A stretch of DNA of 64,000 bases from Saprospiraceae bacterium (GCA_028279185.1 JANQSS010000019.1:124001-188000); one strand, 5' to 3'. Shown: positions 1 through 8,807, numbered from the stretch's first letter. The notes: a model not told the origin generated them from the letters alone. Numbers and translations are program-made.

Positions 1-61
1 TTTCCAGACGGTCAACCGTCATTTTGAGCGCTTTGAGCTTCGCTTGTTTATCTTTATCCAT
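1..61 (-). CDS. recA: RecA recombinase, N-terminal fragment
   Basis: Only the first 20 codons lie in the window; the gene continues past base 1. The reverse-strand translation begins MDKDKQAKLKALKMTVDRLE, which matches the lysine-rich N-terminal helix that precedes the EKTYGKG segment in Bacteroidota RecA. RecA forms the ATP-dependent nucleoprotein filament for strand exchange. The ATG at 61-59 is the only sensible start: the upstream reading frame reaches a stop within five codons. There is no clear Shine-Dalgarno, as is usual in this phylum. A good Bacteroidota promoter lies upstream at 206-235. Two ssb genes follow upstream on the same strand, so DNA-recombination functions cluster here. 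The identification rests on 20 residues and is therefore good but not certain. Confidence 0.8.
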   Translation of the reverse strand, partial: MDKDKQAKLKALKMTVDRLE

Positions 62-205
62 TATTATCAGGTTTTAATATATTAAGTATGTAAATATACG
101 ATTATTCATAATGCTTCTATATTAGAAAGATTATCGACTGCCAGATGAAGCACTTTTGATTCTGTCCAGCAGACGAATTGATTAAAAAATAATCTAACTA
201 TGATG

Positions 206-235
206 CAAATATAGTCAAATAGTTTAATATGCAAA
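206..235 (-). promoter_or_regulatory. Bacteroidota-type promoter for recA
   Basis: On the minus strand a -33 TTTG (complement at 232-235) is followed after 18 nt by TATATTTG (206-213), an exact match to the TAnnTTTG -7 consensus of the Bacteroidota primary sigma factor. Transcription would start near 199, leaving a 5' leader of about 140 nt before the recA ATG. No LexA-like palindrome was noticed across it. Confidence 0.65.
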
Positions 236-317
236 ATGTTGTGCTTAAAATTTTTAGAAAAAGTAGCCGCCTGATGTGAGCAAGTATGAGAAGCGTCAAG
301 CGGCTACCTCCGGCGCA

Positions 318-683
318 TTAATTTTCAGTGGATTCTGCTGAAGCGCCACCTTTCGGTTTGTTTAGATGGATGTAGTCTCGCACGAGTACCTCTGTAGAAT
401 AACGCTTAGCACCATCCTTCCCTTCCCATTGCGAATTGCTGAGTTTGCCATTTACAAGGAGGTGGCTCCCTTTCCTGAGTTTGTCAGCCATATTTTCAGC
501 GAGTTTACCCCAGGCAACAAGGGTGTGCCATTGTGTATAATCCTGGTACTCGCCTTTTTTGTCTTTATAAGACTCATTCGTTGCAATTCGCAGTTTTACC
601 AACGTGCTATTTGATGTTGGTTTAACTTCCGGGTCCTGACCCAAGTGGCCAAGTAATTGAACGCGGTTGATATATTTTTTCAT
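318..683 (-). CDS. ssb: Single-stranded DNA-binding protein (first copy)
   Basis: A 121-residue protein with the OB-fold of bacterial SSB. The start is typical (INRVQLLGHLGQDPEVK), and the core ATNESYKDKKGEYQDYTQWH and VAWGKLAENMADKLRKGSHL segments are easily recognised. It coats single-stranded DNA and recruits repair and replication proteins. The C-terminal tail (ASAESTEN) is short and lacks the usual acidic DDDIPF-like tip that binds partner proteins, so partner recruitment may differ from a housekeeping SSB. It lies between recA and a second ssb paralogue on the same strand, with 157 nt separating the two ssb genes, suggesting tandem duplication. It may be a specialised or conjugation/repair-linked copy; another longer SSB could exist elsewhere in the genome. 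Confidence 0.93.
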   Translation of the reverse strand: MKKYINRVQLLGHLGQDPEVKPTSNSTLVKLRIATNESYKDKKGEYQDYTQWHTLVAWGKLAENMADKLRKGSHLLVNGKLSNSQWEGKDGAKRYSTEVLVRDYIHLNKPKGGASAESTEN

Positions 684-840
684 GTTGATTTTAAATTTAA
701 TAATTGATACGTTTTAAAGCCTAAAAGCCAAAGTGAAGGCCTTAGTCCAAGAACAATGTACACGAGCACCCCTGTGCATTCGACCCTTAAACTAGCGTAC
801 GTCTGCCTCAGACCCAGACCTTCAATGCATTTCGAAAAAC

Positions 841-1206
841 TTAGAAGGGAAGGACTTCTTCCTCTTTTTGCCTATTTTTAGTCAAAAGCGCAAAGTCGCG
901 AGCTTTTACTTGCGTCATGCGACGTTTGTTACCATCCTTGTCCTCCCAAGACCGGTTTTCTAGTCTACCGGATATCAGTACACGATGTCCTTTCGCTAGG
1001 GATTTGGCCATGCGTTCAGCAAGTTTACCCCATGCAGAAACCGTATGCCACTGTGTAATATCATTGTAGTTTCCTCTTTTGTCCTTGTACGATTCGTTCG
1101 TTGCGATACGTAATTTGACGAGATTGCTTCCAGATGCGAAATTGATCATTTCGGGGTCATGTCCCAAATGCCCGACGAGCTGTACTTGATTGATTAAATC
1201 TTTCAT
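841..1206 (-). CDS. ssb: Single-stranded DNA-binding protein (second copy)
   Basis: A second 121-residue SSB OB-fold, sharing the first copy's core (INQVQLVGHLGHDPEM, ATNESYKDKRGNYNDITQWH, AWGKLAERMAKSLAKGH). It differs at the C-terminus, which ends EEEVLPF. That acidic stretch closing in a hydrophobic Pro-Phe resembles the partner-binding tip of canonical SSB, which the neighbouring copy lacks. The two paralogues therefore look functionally split: this one could recruit repair proteins and the other may only coat DNA. The start ATG is the first in frame. The intergenic region upstream carries phased TCCGTTT repeats (1318-1358) that might regulate it. Confidence 0.93.
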   Translation of the reverse strand: MKDLINQVQLVGHLGHDPEMINFASGSNLVKLRIATNESYKDKRGNYNDITQWHTVSAWGKLAERMAKSLAKGHRVLISGRLENRSWEDKDGNKRRMTQVKARDFALLTKNRQKEEEVLPF

Positions 1207-1317
1207 AATTCTTAATTAAATAATTGATTAAAAAAACACGTAATTTCATTTATTGCCCCACTCATTTGTGAAGACAGGACAAATATGAAGGCACGCAAAC
1301 CCGTTAGTCGTACATTA

Positions 1318-1358
1318 TCCGTTTACTTCCGTTTGTATTCGGAAGTATCCGTTTGTAT
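1318..1358. repeat. Phased TCCGTTT repeats with inverted repeat
   Basis: TCCGTTT occurs at 1318, 1328 and 1348, that is at 10- and 20-bp phasing. The last two are part of an 11-bp direct repeat TCCGTTTGTAT (1328-1338 and 1348-1358). Between them lies an inverted repeat, ACTTCCG (1325-1331) and CGGAAGT (1340-1346), with an 8-nt spacer. Same-face spacing suggests a protein-binding array upstream of the ssb/recA genes. Confidence 0.5.
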
Positions 1359-1696
1359 ACGGTTATTGTGCTTGAAAACTAAGTAGTTATTAAAATAGGA
1401 CGAATTGGATTTTTTTTGATGATAGAAGCGTTTAAGGTGAATAATGCGCAGATGCCTTGTGCCTCTAAGTCGGATAGATGGAATTCAAAGTGAATAAGGA
1501 TGTACCTTATATGGAAAGAGAACTGATCAGCTTGCTTATATGACCTATGTGCCAAGTGGGAGAGATGTGTTTCTGAAATAGTCAAGAAGAAATAGCAAAT
1601 CAAAATAATAGTATACCACTAGAAAATTTGCAGAAGGATTAGACGCAACACTTATAATTGAAAAGAATAAGGGATATAGCAAACAAGTTTATAGAA

Positions 1697-1709
1697 AGGT
1701 TTGAAACCT
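1697..1709. promoter_or_regulatory. Inverted repeat upstream of the methyltransferase
   Basis: AGGTTT and AAACCT flank a single G, a perfect 6+1+6 inverted repeat ending 48 bp before the 1758 start codon. Size and location fit a dimeric regulator site; no matching regulator is identified. Confidence 0.3.
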
Positions 1710-1757
1710 AATACCACCATATAGGCCAAAACGGCAAATTGAACATTTTAACACAAC

Positions 1758-2738
1758 ATGCCTCTAATAACAACAGACGATATAATCGATGTTTATCAAA
1801 AACTAGCACAACGAGGACTTGGTTTCGTGACCTCAAAACTAAACCCGAATAGTAAGTCACGCACATTAAGCGCATTTAATAATACTGCATTTACCAGCTC
1901 CAACTGGTGGATCATCCAAAAAATTAGAGAACGATGGAATCATAAAATTACAGGCGACACATCGGTTGATTACGAAAAATATACATTGGCTAAATATTTT
2001 TCGGATACAAAGAATTTAAAAATGCTCTCGATTGGATCCGGAACATGTAGCCATGAAATGAAATTTGCGACTCACGCAGCTTTCGATCATGTAATATGTG
2101 TTGATATTGCAGGAAATTTATTAAAAATTGCAGAAGAAAAGGCCAGGGAAAAGGAAATAGAAGGCATGGATTTCATAGAAAAAGATGTGTACAAACTTGA
2201 CTATCCGGAAAATTCATTCGATGTTATTCTATTCCACTCATCCCTCCACCATTTAAGAGACATAGAGCAATATCTTACATTGTACATAAAAAAATGGTTA
2301 AAGCCCAATGGTTACATTTTAATTAATGAATATGTCGGACCTAACAGGCTACAATTTAATAGGGAGCAGTTGAATAAAATCAATGAAGGACTACAGTCTA
2401 TTCCCGAAAGACTTCGAAAACGATTTAAGACAGGGATGATAAAACGCTCCTACTCGGGCTCAGGACGCCTGCGTATGATGTTGGCAGACCCGACAGAATG
2501 TGTCGAGTCAGAACAAATACTTCCAACACTTCATACGCACTTTCAAATTGTAGAGGAACGGCCTTTCGGAGGAAACCTTCTGATGAACATGCTCAAAGAC
2601 ATTGCACACCACTTCACTAATAATAAAGATAAGGAAGCTCAAGACCTGTTGAACCAACTCTTTAAAATGGAAGATGATTTTTTACTCACGCACAAAAGTG
2701 ATTTCATTTTTGGGATTTATAAAAACAAAAAGCATTGA
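1758..2738 (+). CDS. Class I SAM-dependent methyltransferase
   Basis: A 326-residue soluble protein with a Rossmann-type methyltransferase core. Motif I is MLSIGSGTCSHE (residues 89-100), the acidic ribose-binding position is VICVDIAGN (Asp116), motif II is MDFIEKDVYKL, and the post-motif segment is SFDVILFHSSLHHL. The HSSLHHL and WLKPNGYILINEYVG segments resemble small-molecule or lipid/quinone methyltransferases rather than DNA or RNA enzymes, but the substrate cannot be read from sequence. About 85 N-terminal residues precede the core and may form a substrate cap. The stop overlaps the start of the diacylglycerol kinase gene by four bases (TTGA), so the two are translationally coupled. This suggests a lipid or envelope-related role; that part is inference. 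Confidence 0.85.
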   Translation: MPLITTDDIIDVYQKLAQRGLGFVTSKLNPNSKSRTLSAFNNTAFTSSNWWIIQKIRERWNHKITGDTSVDYEKYTLAKYFSDTKNLKMLSIGSGTCSHEMKFATHAAFDHVICVDIAGNLLKIAEEKAREKEIEGMDFIEKDVYKLDYPENSFDVILFHSSLHHLRDIEQYLTLYIKKWLKPNGYILINEYVGPNRLQFNREQLNKINEGLQSIPERLRKRFKTGMIKRSYSGSGRLRMMLADPTECVESEQILPTLHTHFQIVEERPFGGNLLMNMLKDIAHHFTNNKDKEAQDLLNQLFKMEDDFLLTHKSDFIFGIYKNKKH

Positions 2739-3124
2739 AAACAAAGACCAAACCATTTTCCATTCGAGAACGAATAAACAGTTTTCAATATGCCGTCAAT
2801 GGTATTCAAACACTGTTGAAAGAAGAACACAACTCCAGAATTCACTTCGCAGCGGCCTTGATGGCCATTCTTTTAGGCGTACTATTAAAAATATCGACAG
2901 TTGAATGGTCGCTCATATCAATAGCAATAACCGGAGTATTTGCCATGGAATTAATAAACTCGGCGATTGAAAACCTGGCTGATGCCTTTTCCATAGAAAA
3001 AGATGACCGAATCATGAAAGTAAAGGATATGGCAGCCGGGGCTGTCCTTGTGGCTGCAGTTGGAGCCCTTATCATAGGCATACTTATATTTTTACCTAAG
3101 CTGATAACTTTAGTAAGTGCATGA
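2735..3124 (+). CDS. dgkA: Diacylglycerol kinase / undecaprenol kinase family
   Basis: A 129-residue integral membrane kinase of the DgkA family, with three predicted membrane helices. The family signature is clear: FAMELINSAIENLADAFS followed by KVKDMAAGAVLVAA. These hold the catalytic Glu and the Asn/Glu metal ligands and the Lys-Asp-Ala-Ala-Gly-Ala stretch. In Gram-negative bacteria the family recycles diacylglycerol; in Gram-positives it phosphorylates undecaprenol. Here the lipid substrate is unknown. The start is TTG, overlapping the methyltransferase stop (TTGA); the family's typical N-terminus FSIRERINSFQYAVNGI follows directly, supporting this start. The 3' end overlaps the next gene by ATGA, making an operon. 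Confidence 0.92.
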   Translation: MKTKTKPFSIRERINSFQYAVNGIQTLLKEEHNSRIHFAAALMAILLGVLLKISTVEWSLISIAITGVFAMELINSAIENLADAFSIEKDDRIMKVKDMAAGAVLVAAVGALIIGILIFLPKLITLVSA

Positions 3125-3699
3125 GGGAAAAGTACCGCGGACAATATTGGTTAAAGCTTGTTCAGCAGATTTTGCTTGCATGCGCGTGCGCGAGCACCAT
3201 ATTTATGATGCAACACACGACAGGGCTTTGGATGATTAACCAACTTCCTATACGCCAAACGACAGAACTGGTTTATCAATCGCGGAATTTTACCTCAGGC
3301 TTGTACAAGCTTGATATATCGAATAAAAAACACAATGAAAAACACGCCTTCTTCCGTGATGAACTAATTTCGATTATAGATTTATTAAAATTCTACGACA
3401 AGAATGAAGCCGTTGCTTATAAACACCGGCAAAGAAGGTATTTGTTGTATAAACCAACTTTGTTTTTGAACAACACCTTTCTAAAAAGGCACTTACCAGT
3501 AGTTCAAAAAATAAACGTCAATTCAGGAATGAGTTTTTGTGAATTAATGAATTCGTTTCACAAACTAATATCTGAACATGACAAAACTATATCGATTAGC
3601 CAAAATTATTTTGCTGGTCACCCTACTAATTTTAGCAACTATTGGTGTAGGTATCAATGCGGGTATTCCAATTCCAAACCTGCGGAAAAGAAAAGATAG
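3121..3699 (+). CDS. Hypothetical single-pass membrane protein
   Basis: A 192-residue open frame starting in an ATGA overlap with the kinase stop, so it is cotranslated with it. One hydrophobic segment (about residues 11-30) is followed by a basic, polar, probably periplasmic region (residues 45-150). I recognise no family. Its last 40 codons overlap a different-frame gene at 3578-3775 by 122 nt, and the residues there (for example GHPTNFSNYWCRYQCGYSN) look like an out-of-frame reading of that gene rather than real protein. The natural C-terminus therefore probably lay near 3580, and a stop may have been lost or a frameshift introduced. The first 150 residues are probably real; the tail is doubtful. 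Confidence 0.5.
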   Translation: MREKYRGQYWLKLVQQILLACACASTIFMMQHTTGLWMINQLPIRQTTELVYQSRNFTSGLYKLDISNKKHNEKHAFFRDELISIIDLLKFYDKNEAVAYKHRQRRYLLYKPTLFLNNTFLKRHLPVVQKINVNSGMSFCELMNSFHKLISEHDKTISISQNYFAGHPTNFSNYWCRYQCGYSNSKPAEKKR

Positions 3700-3775
3700 G
3701 TCAGAGCCTAATACTGAATTAATTGAGAAACCTTCAGACAGTAAACAACAAAAACAGATCAAAGAAATTCGGTGA
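3578..3775 (+). CDS. Small conserved-type membrane protein
   Basis: A 65-residue protein beginning MTKLYRLAKIILLVTLLILA, with one membrane helix (residues 7-27), then GIPIPNLRKRKDRSEP and a charged tail. The layout (short helix, Gly/Ile/Pro hinge ending in IPxP, then a Lys/Arg/Glu tail) is common among tiny uncharacterised Bacteroidota membrane proteins. This is pattern recognition, not a family assignment. It overlaps the previous open frame by 122 nt in another frame. It ends six bases before the AraC gene start and so probably belongs to the same transcript. Confidence 0.6.
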   Translation: MTKLYRLAKIILLVTLLILATIGVGINAGIPIPNLRKRKDRSEPNTELIEKPSDSKQQKQIKEIR

Positions 3776-3781
3776 GTAGTC

Positions 3782-4618
3782 TTGCTATGTAAAATCACAA
3801 CAGTGGAAAAAGAAACGCTCCAGTTTATTCGACGATTATTTAAACCGAGACAGCCTGCTGTCAAAAAACCTCATGACATCATAACGTATAATGAGTACAT
3901 GCCGGAAGCAAGGATTGATCATATTGTGTACTGTTTTTGGCATCTAAAAACAAGTAGTCCACTCGAACATGCATATAAATACCGTGTTGTTGCCGACGGA
4001 TGTACTGATATTTTCCTGAACGTAAATAAGACAAATGAGAGTTTTGTAATGGGCTTTTGTAAGAAATATACCGAGTTTGAACTAGGTCAATCATTCAACT
4101 ACTTTGGAATTCGTTTTCTTCCATCGATGTTCACTCAAGTATTTAATATATCGGCAAAATCGTTAAGCAATCGCTATGAATGGCTGGAAAAAGTTGATTC
4201 AGGTATGGCCGGTTTTTTAGCCAGGAATATTAAATATGACCACACTGAAGAAGCAATGACCACATTAACTAAAGAAATCGAAATGAGATGGCGGTTGAGC
4301 AAAGTTGATTATGACCACCGGTTTTACGATGCGTTGAAAGTCATCCTTGAAAAAAAAGGAATAGTTGAGATAGAGCGAGACTTAAATACAGGCTTGAGTG
4401 GAAGGCAGCTTCAACGGATATTTAATCATTACATCGGCATTTCTCCTAAAACGTTTAGCAAGGTTGTGCGATTCCAGCATATTTTAAGTTTAAAACCCTC
4501 AACACAAAGCCTGCGTAATAACAAAGTGTTTTACGAATTTGGATTTTATGATCAAGCGCACTTTATAAAAGACTTCAAAAAACTTTATGGCGTTACACCG
4601 ACGCAGGCTTTTAGATAG
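3782..4618 (+). CDS. AraC-family transcriptional regulator
   Basis: A 278-residue regulator. The N-terminal half has the ligand-binding domain common in Bacteroidota AraC proteins: IDHIVYCFWHLK, RVVADGCTDIFLNV and YFGIRFLPSM, a DUF6597-like pattern. The C-terminal about 85 residues form the double helix-turn-helix: GLSGRQLQRIFNHYIGISPK, then FYEFGFYDQAHFIKDFKKLY with the terminal GVTPTQAFR. The start is uncertain: TTG at 3782 gives the longest frame and GTG at 3803 is an alternative. A VOC-fold gene begins 120 nt downstream, a common pairing in which the regulator controls or shares a ligand with its neighbour; here this is inference. Confidence 0.9.
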   Translation: MLCKITTVEKETLQFIRRLFKPRQPAVKKPHDIITYNEYMPEARIDHIVYCFWHLKTSSPLEHAYKYRVVADGCTDIFLNVNKTNESFVMGFCKKYTEFELGQSFNYFGIRFLPSMFTQVFNISAKSLSNRYEWLEKVDSGMAGFLARNIKYDHTEEAMTTLTKEIEMRWRLSKVDYDHRFYDALKVILEKKGIVEIERDLNTGLSGRQLQRIFNHYIGISPKTFSKVVRFQHILSLKPSTQSLRNNKVFYEFGFYDQAHFIKDFKKLYGVTPTQAFR

Positions 4619-4738
4619 AATGTCCAAAAATTACAATGTTGTTGAATGCGATGCTGCTACATTTGAGTAAAATTAGGTAAACGGATCCAAGTTACTCATT
4701 TCGATTTCTTTTTATTACTAACTTAAAAGGTACTACAA

Positions 4739-5119
4739 ATGAAACTTAACGCAGGAATAATAACCAACAAACTTGAAGCAACAAAAAAATTTTATACTGA
4801 AACTTTAGACTTTGGGGTCACATTCGAAAATGATTTTTACTTACTGTTACACACACCAAACCACCAGGCAGAAATAGGGTTTTTACTACCAAATCACCCG
4901 TCTCAAAAGCCGATTTTTCAGTCAGCATTTGATGGAAGAGGAGTATATATAACGATAGAAGTGAACGATGTTGACGAAGTGTACAGAAATATTAAACTAA
5001 AAGGAGTGCCTATAGAAGTTGAGCTCAGGGACGAAGTATGGGGAGATCGGCACTTTGCAATTGTTGATCCAAATAATATCGGAATCGATTTTGTGACATA
5101 TACAGCACCAGAGGAGTAA
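4739..5119 (+). CDS. VOC-family (glyoxalase/bleomycin-resistance fold) protein
   Basis: A 126-residue protein with paired beta-alpha-beta-beta-beta modules of the vicinal oxygen chelate fold: KLNAGIITNKLEATKKFYTE, EIGFLLPN, VYITIEVNDVDEVYRNIK, then EVWGDRHFAIVDPNNIGIDF. The last segment is the usual closing strand, but the terminal metal ligand Glu is replaced by Asp (GIDF). Members range from antibiotic-binding proteins to dioxygenases and isomerases, so the reaction cannot be named. It follows the AraC gene on the same strand and may be its target. Confidence 0.85.
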   Translation: MKLNAGIITNKLEATKKFYTETLDFGVTFENDFYLLLHTPNHQAEIGFLLPNHPSQKPIFQSAFDGRGVYITIEVNDVDEVYRNIKLKGVPIEVELRDEVWGDRHFAIVDPNNIGIDFVTYTAPEE

Positions 5120-5211
5120 ACTTGGTCGGCATTCGTACTGTTTCAACAATTAATTTTTCTAAAGTTTTCACGAATAAAATTGTATTTCGCAAAAAAGATT
5201 ATAAGTTTCTG

Positions 5212-8200
5212 TTACACTTTACTGAATTTAATTACTTCGTGACGTCCATCTTGTAAAATGACCAGGAGAAAATATACACCATTTTGTAAGCTTTCAACCG
5301 CCACATTAATACCTGATGCTGATTGAACCAGTACTCCCTTAGAAGAATAGATTTTATAGGATGATATTGGACTGTGAGATAAAATGGTAGCATTGGAGGC
5401 AGCAGGGTTTGGAACGAGGCGAATAGGTAAATGACGTTCAACGTTCTTTTCTAGAGTGCCGGAGTAGGCCAGGTCGATATTTTTAAATACGATTGGTATT
5501 ATTTTGTCTAGACCATATACACCATTAAAGACAACCTCGAACGCAGTAAATTCATGCTCGTCCTGGACACTTACATCAAGAGTAATCTGTTGCTGCTCAC
5601 CTAGAGACATTGGATTAATTTCTATTGTCAAACTATCAAAAAAGTTTCCATTGTCAATTATTCGGACATTGGGCGTGGGTGAAATCTTTACTTCAAAAGG
5701 AAGTGTAGACAGAGGGCCAAAATTTTCAAGTTCTATGTTTAGTTGAAATCGGTTGTTAGTCAAGCTGTCAATATATTGATAACCGCTGACAGCAACTAGT
5801 TCGGAGTAGTTCTCGCCACCAAATTGATTAAAACAACTTTCGACCATAGGAAGTAACTGCGTATTCATATACTGGAGGGTATCAATTTCATACTGCAATT
5901 CTTCAAGCACTGAAATATTACTCGTGTCCAAATAAAAGGCTGACATCTTTCCATGGATGGTCATTTGTTGTACAATAGAAATACGCATCAAATCGAGCGT
6001 ATTAATGAAGACCTCATTCTCCACTGAATCAGCAAAGGCATATTGCGAAAGCGCACCCATGAGTTGCTGTATCCGGCTGAGCGGCTGACTATCTTCATAT
6101 AACTGCGTGTATTGGTAATAAGATGCGCTAATGGTTCGAACATCTAGTGACGTTAAATCGCTACGGAATTGAGTCAACGAATTATTCTGGCTCATCAAGT
6201 GGTTGCCAAGCGCCATCGCTTCAGCTTGCAAGTACCCTGCTGGATAAAGAGCGGAACGTCTGTTGCGTTCACCAATAGTATTTGCTGCTCGTTTAAATTC
6301 GTCTGCATATTTGTGAAGATCAACATTGGCATAAATAGAAAAGGCAGTTGCCTGCGTTAACCAACTTCTATTTTTATAAAGGTCTATGATGTCATTAAGT
6401 ACGATAGAAGCTTCAGTGTTTTTAGGGTCTTGGGTTGCGAGTTTTTCCCGGAGTCTTGTAAACCTGTCTACGATCAAGTTGAAATGTTGAATGTCGAGCG
6501 ACAAGTCATTACTTTTTTTCCGAAGCAATGAGTCTTCCACAGACAAAGACCTGTATCGTGTATAAGCTTCGTTGTACACTTGGTTAAACGGAACGTGATT
6601 AACAGGGCTTTGAAGAACAGTAGGTAAATATCGATTTACCGTATCACGAAACAGGGCATATTCTCTTTTTTTATTTTTTATAGTGGCTTCGGCAAGTCGG
6701 ATGACACCAGAGCTTATCCTACCAAAGCTTAAGTATTGGGCGAATGCATTCGCCAAGGGGCTTCTAAGGCTTTGGTCAAAGCCGGCATAATAATCAATTA
6801 AAGCTTCATTTTCGCGATTAAAATTATTTGTTGCTGCCGCCATGGCAAGGACCCGTATATCGTTTTGGTCAAATGAACCGTTCGCAATTCCTGCATCTAT
6901 TAAGTCAATTATTTTTTCACGAACAAGCTGTCCGCGATTAAATTGTTGATAAAAAGAGCCTACAGCGATCAGAGAATTTAGAAAAGTATTTATTCTTGCA
7001 TCGTATATATTTAAAAACAAGTCTTCATAATTATGGCTGAGATCAGCATTGAGCAACATTCGTCGCATTGTCTCAAACCTCAAATCATGTACACTATCAA
7101 TTACGGGAAATACGTCAGTAAAAAATAACTTGTATAATTCATAATTGATGCCGCTCACTTCATCCTCATTATAGTATGTTCCTCCTAATAAAGAAACAAG
7201 AATTGTCTTTTCTTGGCCAACATTTATGCGTTCATCGATTTGATTTTTGAGGTTAAAGGGAAAATCATAGGCACCTAAATTGCATCCTTCATCCCAAACA
7301 TCATTATACCGAATTTTAAAATCGGGATTTGCAGGGTCATAAATATCAAGATGGAAAACCCCATCTTCGTAGTATTCGGTATTAAATGCAATAGCACCGT
7401 TTGATTGAGGAATATCACGTTCCAGAAAAGCATCTTGATCAAAAAGATCCACAACAACATCGTCTGTCGCCCATCGCGTCAATTGACCTGTTTCCAAGTC
7501 CAACCCCAAATCGTATACCGTGCTCTCAAAAAAATCGTAGCAAGCCGATTCTATTTCTTCTCTGCTACTGCAACACAAGCCATTTTCTCCTGCATGCACG
7601 ATCGGATTAGTTGCATTTTGCATGTATTGACACAAAGGGGCACAATCGACTAGAACAGGATTATCGTATATGCTGAACCTAACATTACCTAAGTCCTGTG
7701 TTCCGGATAAGGATGTCAAAACTGGATTGTTTTCGATAAGCATTCTAAAGCGTACATCCAGACCGGGATTGAGCCAGTTTAAATCGGTAAACCCATTGTT
7801 GATTATGCCAAACTCCCATCCTATAGAATCGAGCACAGACATTCCATCTAAAAGCTGCATCGAATCATTTCTGAATAATAGAAAATCGAAATCGACTTGC
7901 TTTAAAGCATTAAACCCTGTGATATTCATTAACCTTGGGTTCCAGGTGACATAAATGCTATTCAGTTGTTTCATCCCGTTGAAACCCGATATATCGTTTA
8001 AGATATCATTAAATGATATGCTAAAACGGGACGTATGCCCTGGTGGTCTTGGAAGGTTGTGGGCAACAGTAAGCAAACTGTTAAACCCTGTTATGTTGAT
8101 GAGGTTGTTGCAGGAGGAAATATTAAAGGATGAATCGACACATGTTAAACCGTCAAACCCTTGAATATCTTCAAAACCACCTCCGAGAATGGTGAAGTGA

Positions 8201-8625
8201 TCGACCTCTTCCAGACTGGATGGTCCGACCAAAGAAGCAGCAGTTGTATTTATGAAAAGCCGGTTTACACGTTCTAAAGAGGTAAACAATTCAATGCCAC
8301 TTATGTCACCGGACCCGGTGATGCTGAGTAACCCGTCGACCGATGTGACATTTTCAAACCCCGTGTCCCCATCGTTATAAGTATGACTCACGCTCAACCC
8401 GCCGTCATACCGGGTAATGTAGGACAAAGGACTTAGGTCAGCGATGGGAGGTGTCGAAGAGCGGATGTTGACCTGAACCGGCATTTCAGAACAAGATGGA
8501 TACTTTATTGGCATAGAGTCCACATCAGCTTGAGTGAGTAACCATATTGTCTCGTCAGGACATTGACTAAAACCGGAAAATGAAAAAAAGCAGACCGAAA
8601 ACAAAAAAAGGAAAGCCGATTTCAT
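5212..8625 (-). CDS. Secreted leucine-rich/receptor-L-like T9SS cargo protein
   Basis: An 1137-residue protein with a signal peptide (MKSAFLFLFSVCFFSFSGFSQ). Residues about 60-340 form irregular leucine-rich repeats of the receptor-L type, with recurring units such as NITGFNSLL, DISGFNGMK and NITGFNALK. The central 600 residues (about 400-930) are helical, without recognised domains. Residues about 950-1050 look like a beta-sandwich. A T9SS type A sorting domain closes the protein: LVPNPAASNATI, IYSSKGVLVQSA, LQNGVYFLLVILQDG and a basic end. It should be exported across the outer membrane and anchored or released by the type IX system. Binding or adhesion is the likely role of the repeat part. 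It appears monocistronic. Confidence 0.85.
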   Translation of the reverse strand: MKSAFLFLFSVCFFSFSGFSQCPDETIWLLTQADVDSMPIKYPSCSEMPVQVNIRSSTPPIADLSPLSYITRYDGGLSVSHTYNDGDTGFENVTSVDGLLSITGSGDISGIELFTSLERVNRLFINTTAASLVGPSSLEEVDHFTILGGGFEDIQGFDGLTCVDSSFNISSCNNLINITGFNSLLTVAHNLPRPPGHTSRFSISFNDILNDISGFNGMKQLNSIYVTWNPRLMNITGFNALKQVDFDFLLFRNDSMQLLDGMSVLDSIGWEFGIINNGFTDLNWLNPGLDVRFRMLIENNPVLTSLSGTQDLGNVRFSIYDNPVLVDCAPLCQYMQNATNPIVHAGENGLCCSSREEIESACYDFFESTVYDLGLDLETGQLTRWATDDVVVDLFDQDAFLERDIPQSNGAIAFNTEYYEDGVFHLDIYDPANPDFKIRYNDVWDEGCNLGAYDFPFNLKNQIDERINVGQEKTILVSLLGGTYYNEDEVSGINYELYKLFFTDVFPVIDSVHDLRFETMRRMLLNADLSHNYEDLFLNIYDARINTFLNSLIAVGSFYQQFNRGQLVREKIIDLIDAGIANGSFDQNDIRVLAMAAATNNFNRENEALIDYYAGFDQSLRSPLANAFAQYLSFGRISSGVIRLAEATIKNKKREYALFRDTVNRYLPTVLQSPVNHVPFNQVYNEAYTRYRSLSVEDSLLRKKSNDLSLDIQHFNLIVDRFTRLREKLATQDPKNTEASIVLNDIIDLYKNRSWLTQATAFSIYANVDLHKYADEFKRAANTIGERNRRSALYPAGYLQAEAMALGNHLMSQNNSLTQFRSDLTSLDVRTISASYYQYTQLYEDSQPLSRIQQLMGALSQYAFADSVENEVFINTLDLMRISIVQQMTIHGKMSAFYLDTSNISVLEELQYEIDTLQYMNTQLLPMVESCFNQFGGENYSELVAVSGYQYIDSLTNNRFQLNIELENFGPLSTLPFEVKISPTPNVRIIDNGNFFDSLTIEINPMSLGEQQQITLDVSVQDEHEFTAFEVVFNGVYGLDKIIPIVFKNIDLAYSGTLEKNVERHLPIRLVPNPAASNATILSHSPISSYKIYSSKGVLVQSASGINVAVESLQNGVYFLLVILQDGRHEVIKFSKV

Positions 8626-8807
8626 GAAATTGATGTTGTTTCTATAAAGATAAAGTCATCGAAATCAACTAGTGCAGGGTTTTCTAATAGACGTTGTTGA
8701 TTATATCACCAGCGCAAAAATTAATCGTTCAAACGCTCTCCATCCTGAGATAACATAGAAGGCGAAACGACTAAAACCACAACTATGAATAGTAATTCAA
8801 AAAACAA

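Larger units (their letters stand above)
1207..1757. other. Intergenic region between ssb and methyltransferase genes
   Basis: About 550 nt between divergent genes. It contains a cluster of short phased repeats near 1318-1358 and a 13-bp inverted repeat at 1697-1709. A 74-codon minus-strand open frame (1379-1603) has no recognisable composition or relatives and was not called. No RNA gene recognised. Confidence 0.5.

Noticed and set aside
1379-1603. 74-codon minus-strand open frame
   Set aside because: No recognisable composition, start context or domain; probably chance reading in an A+T-rich intergenic region.
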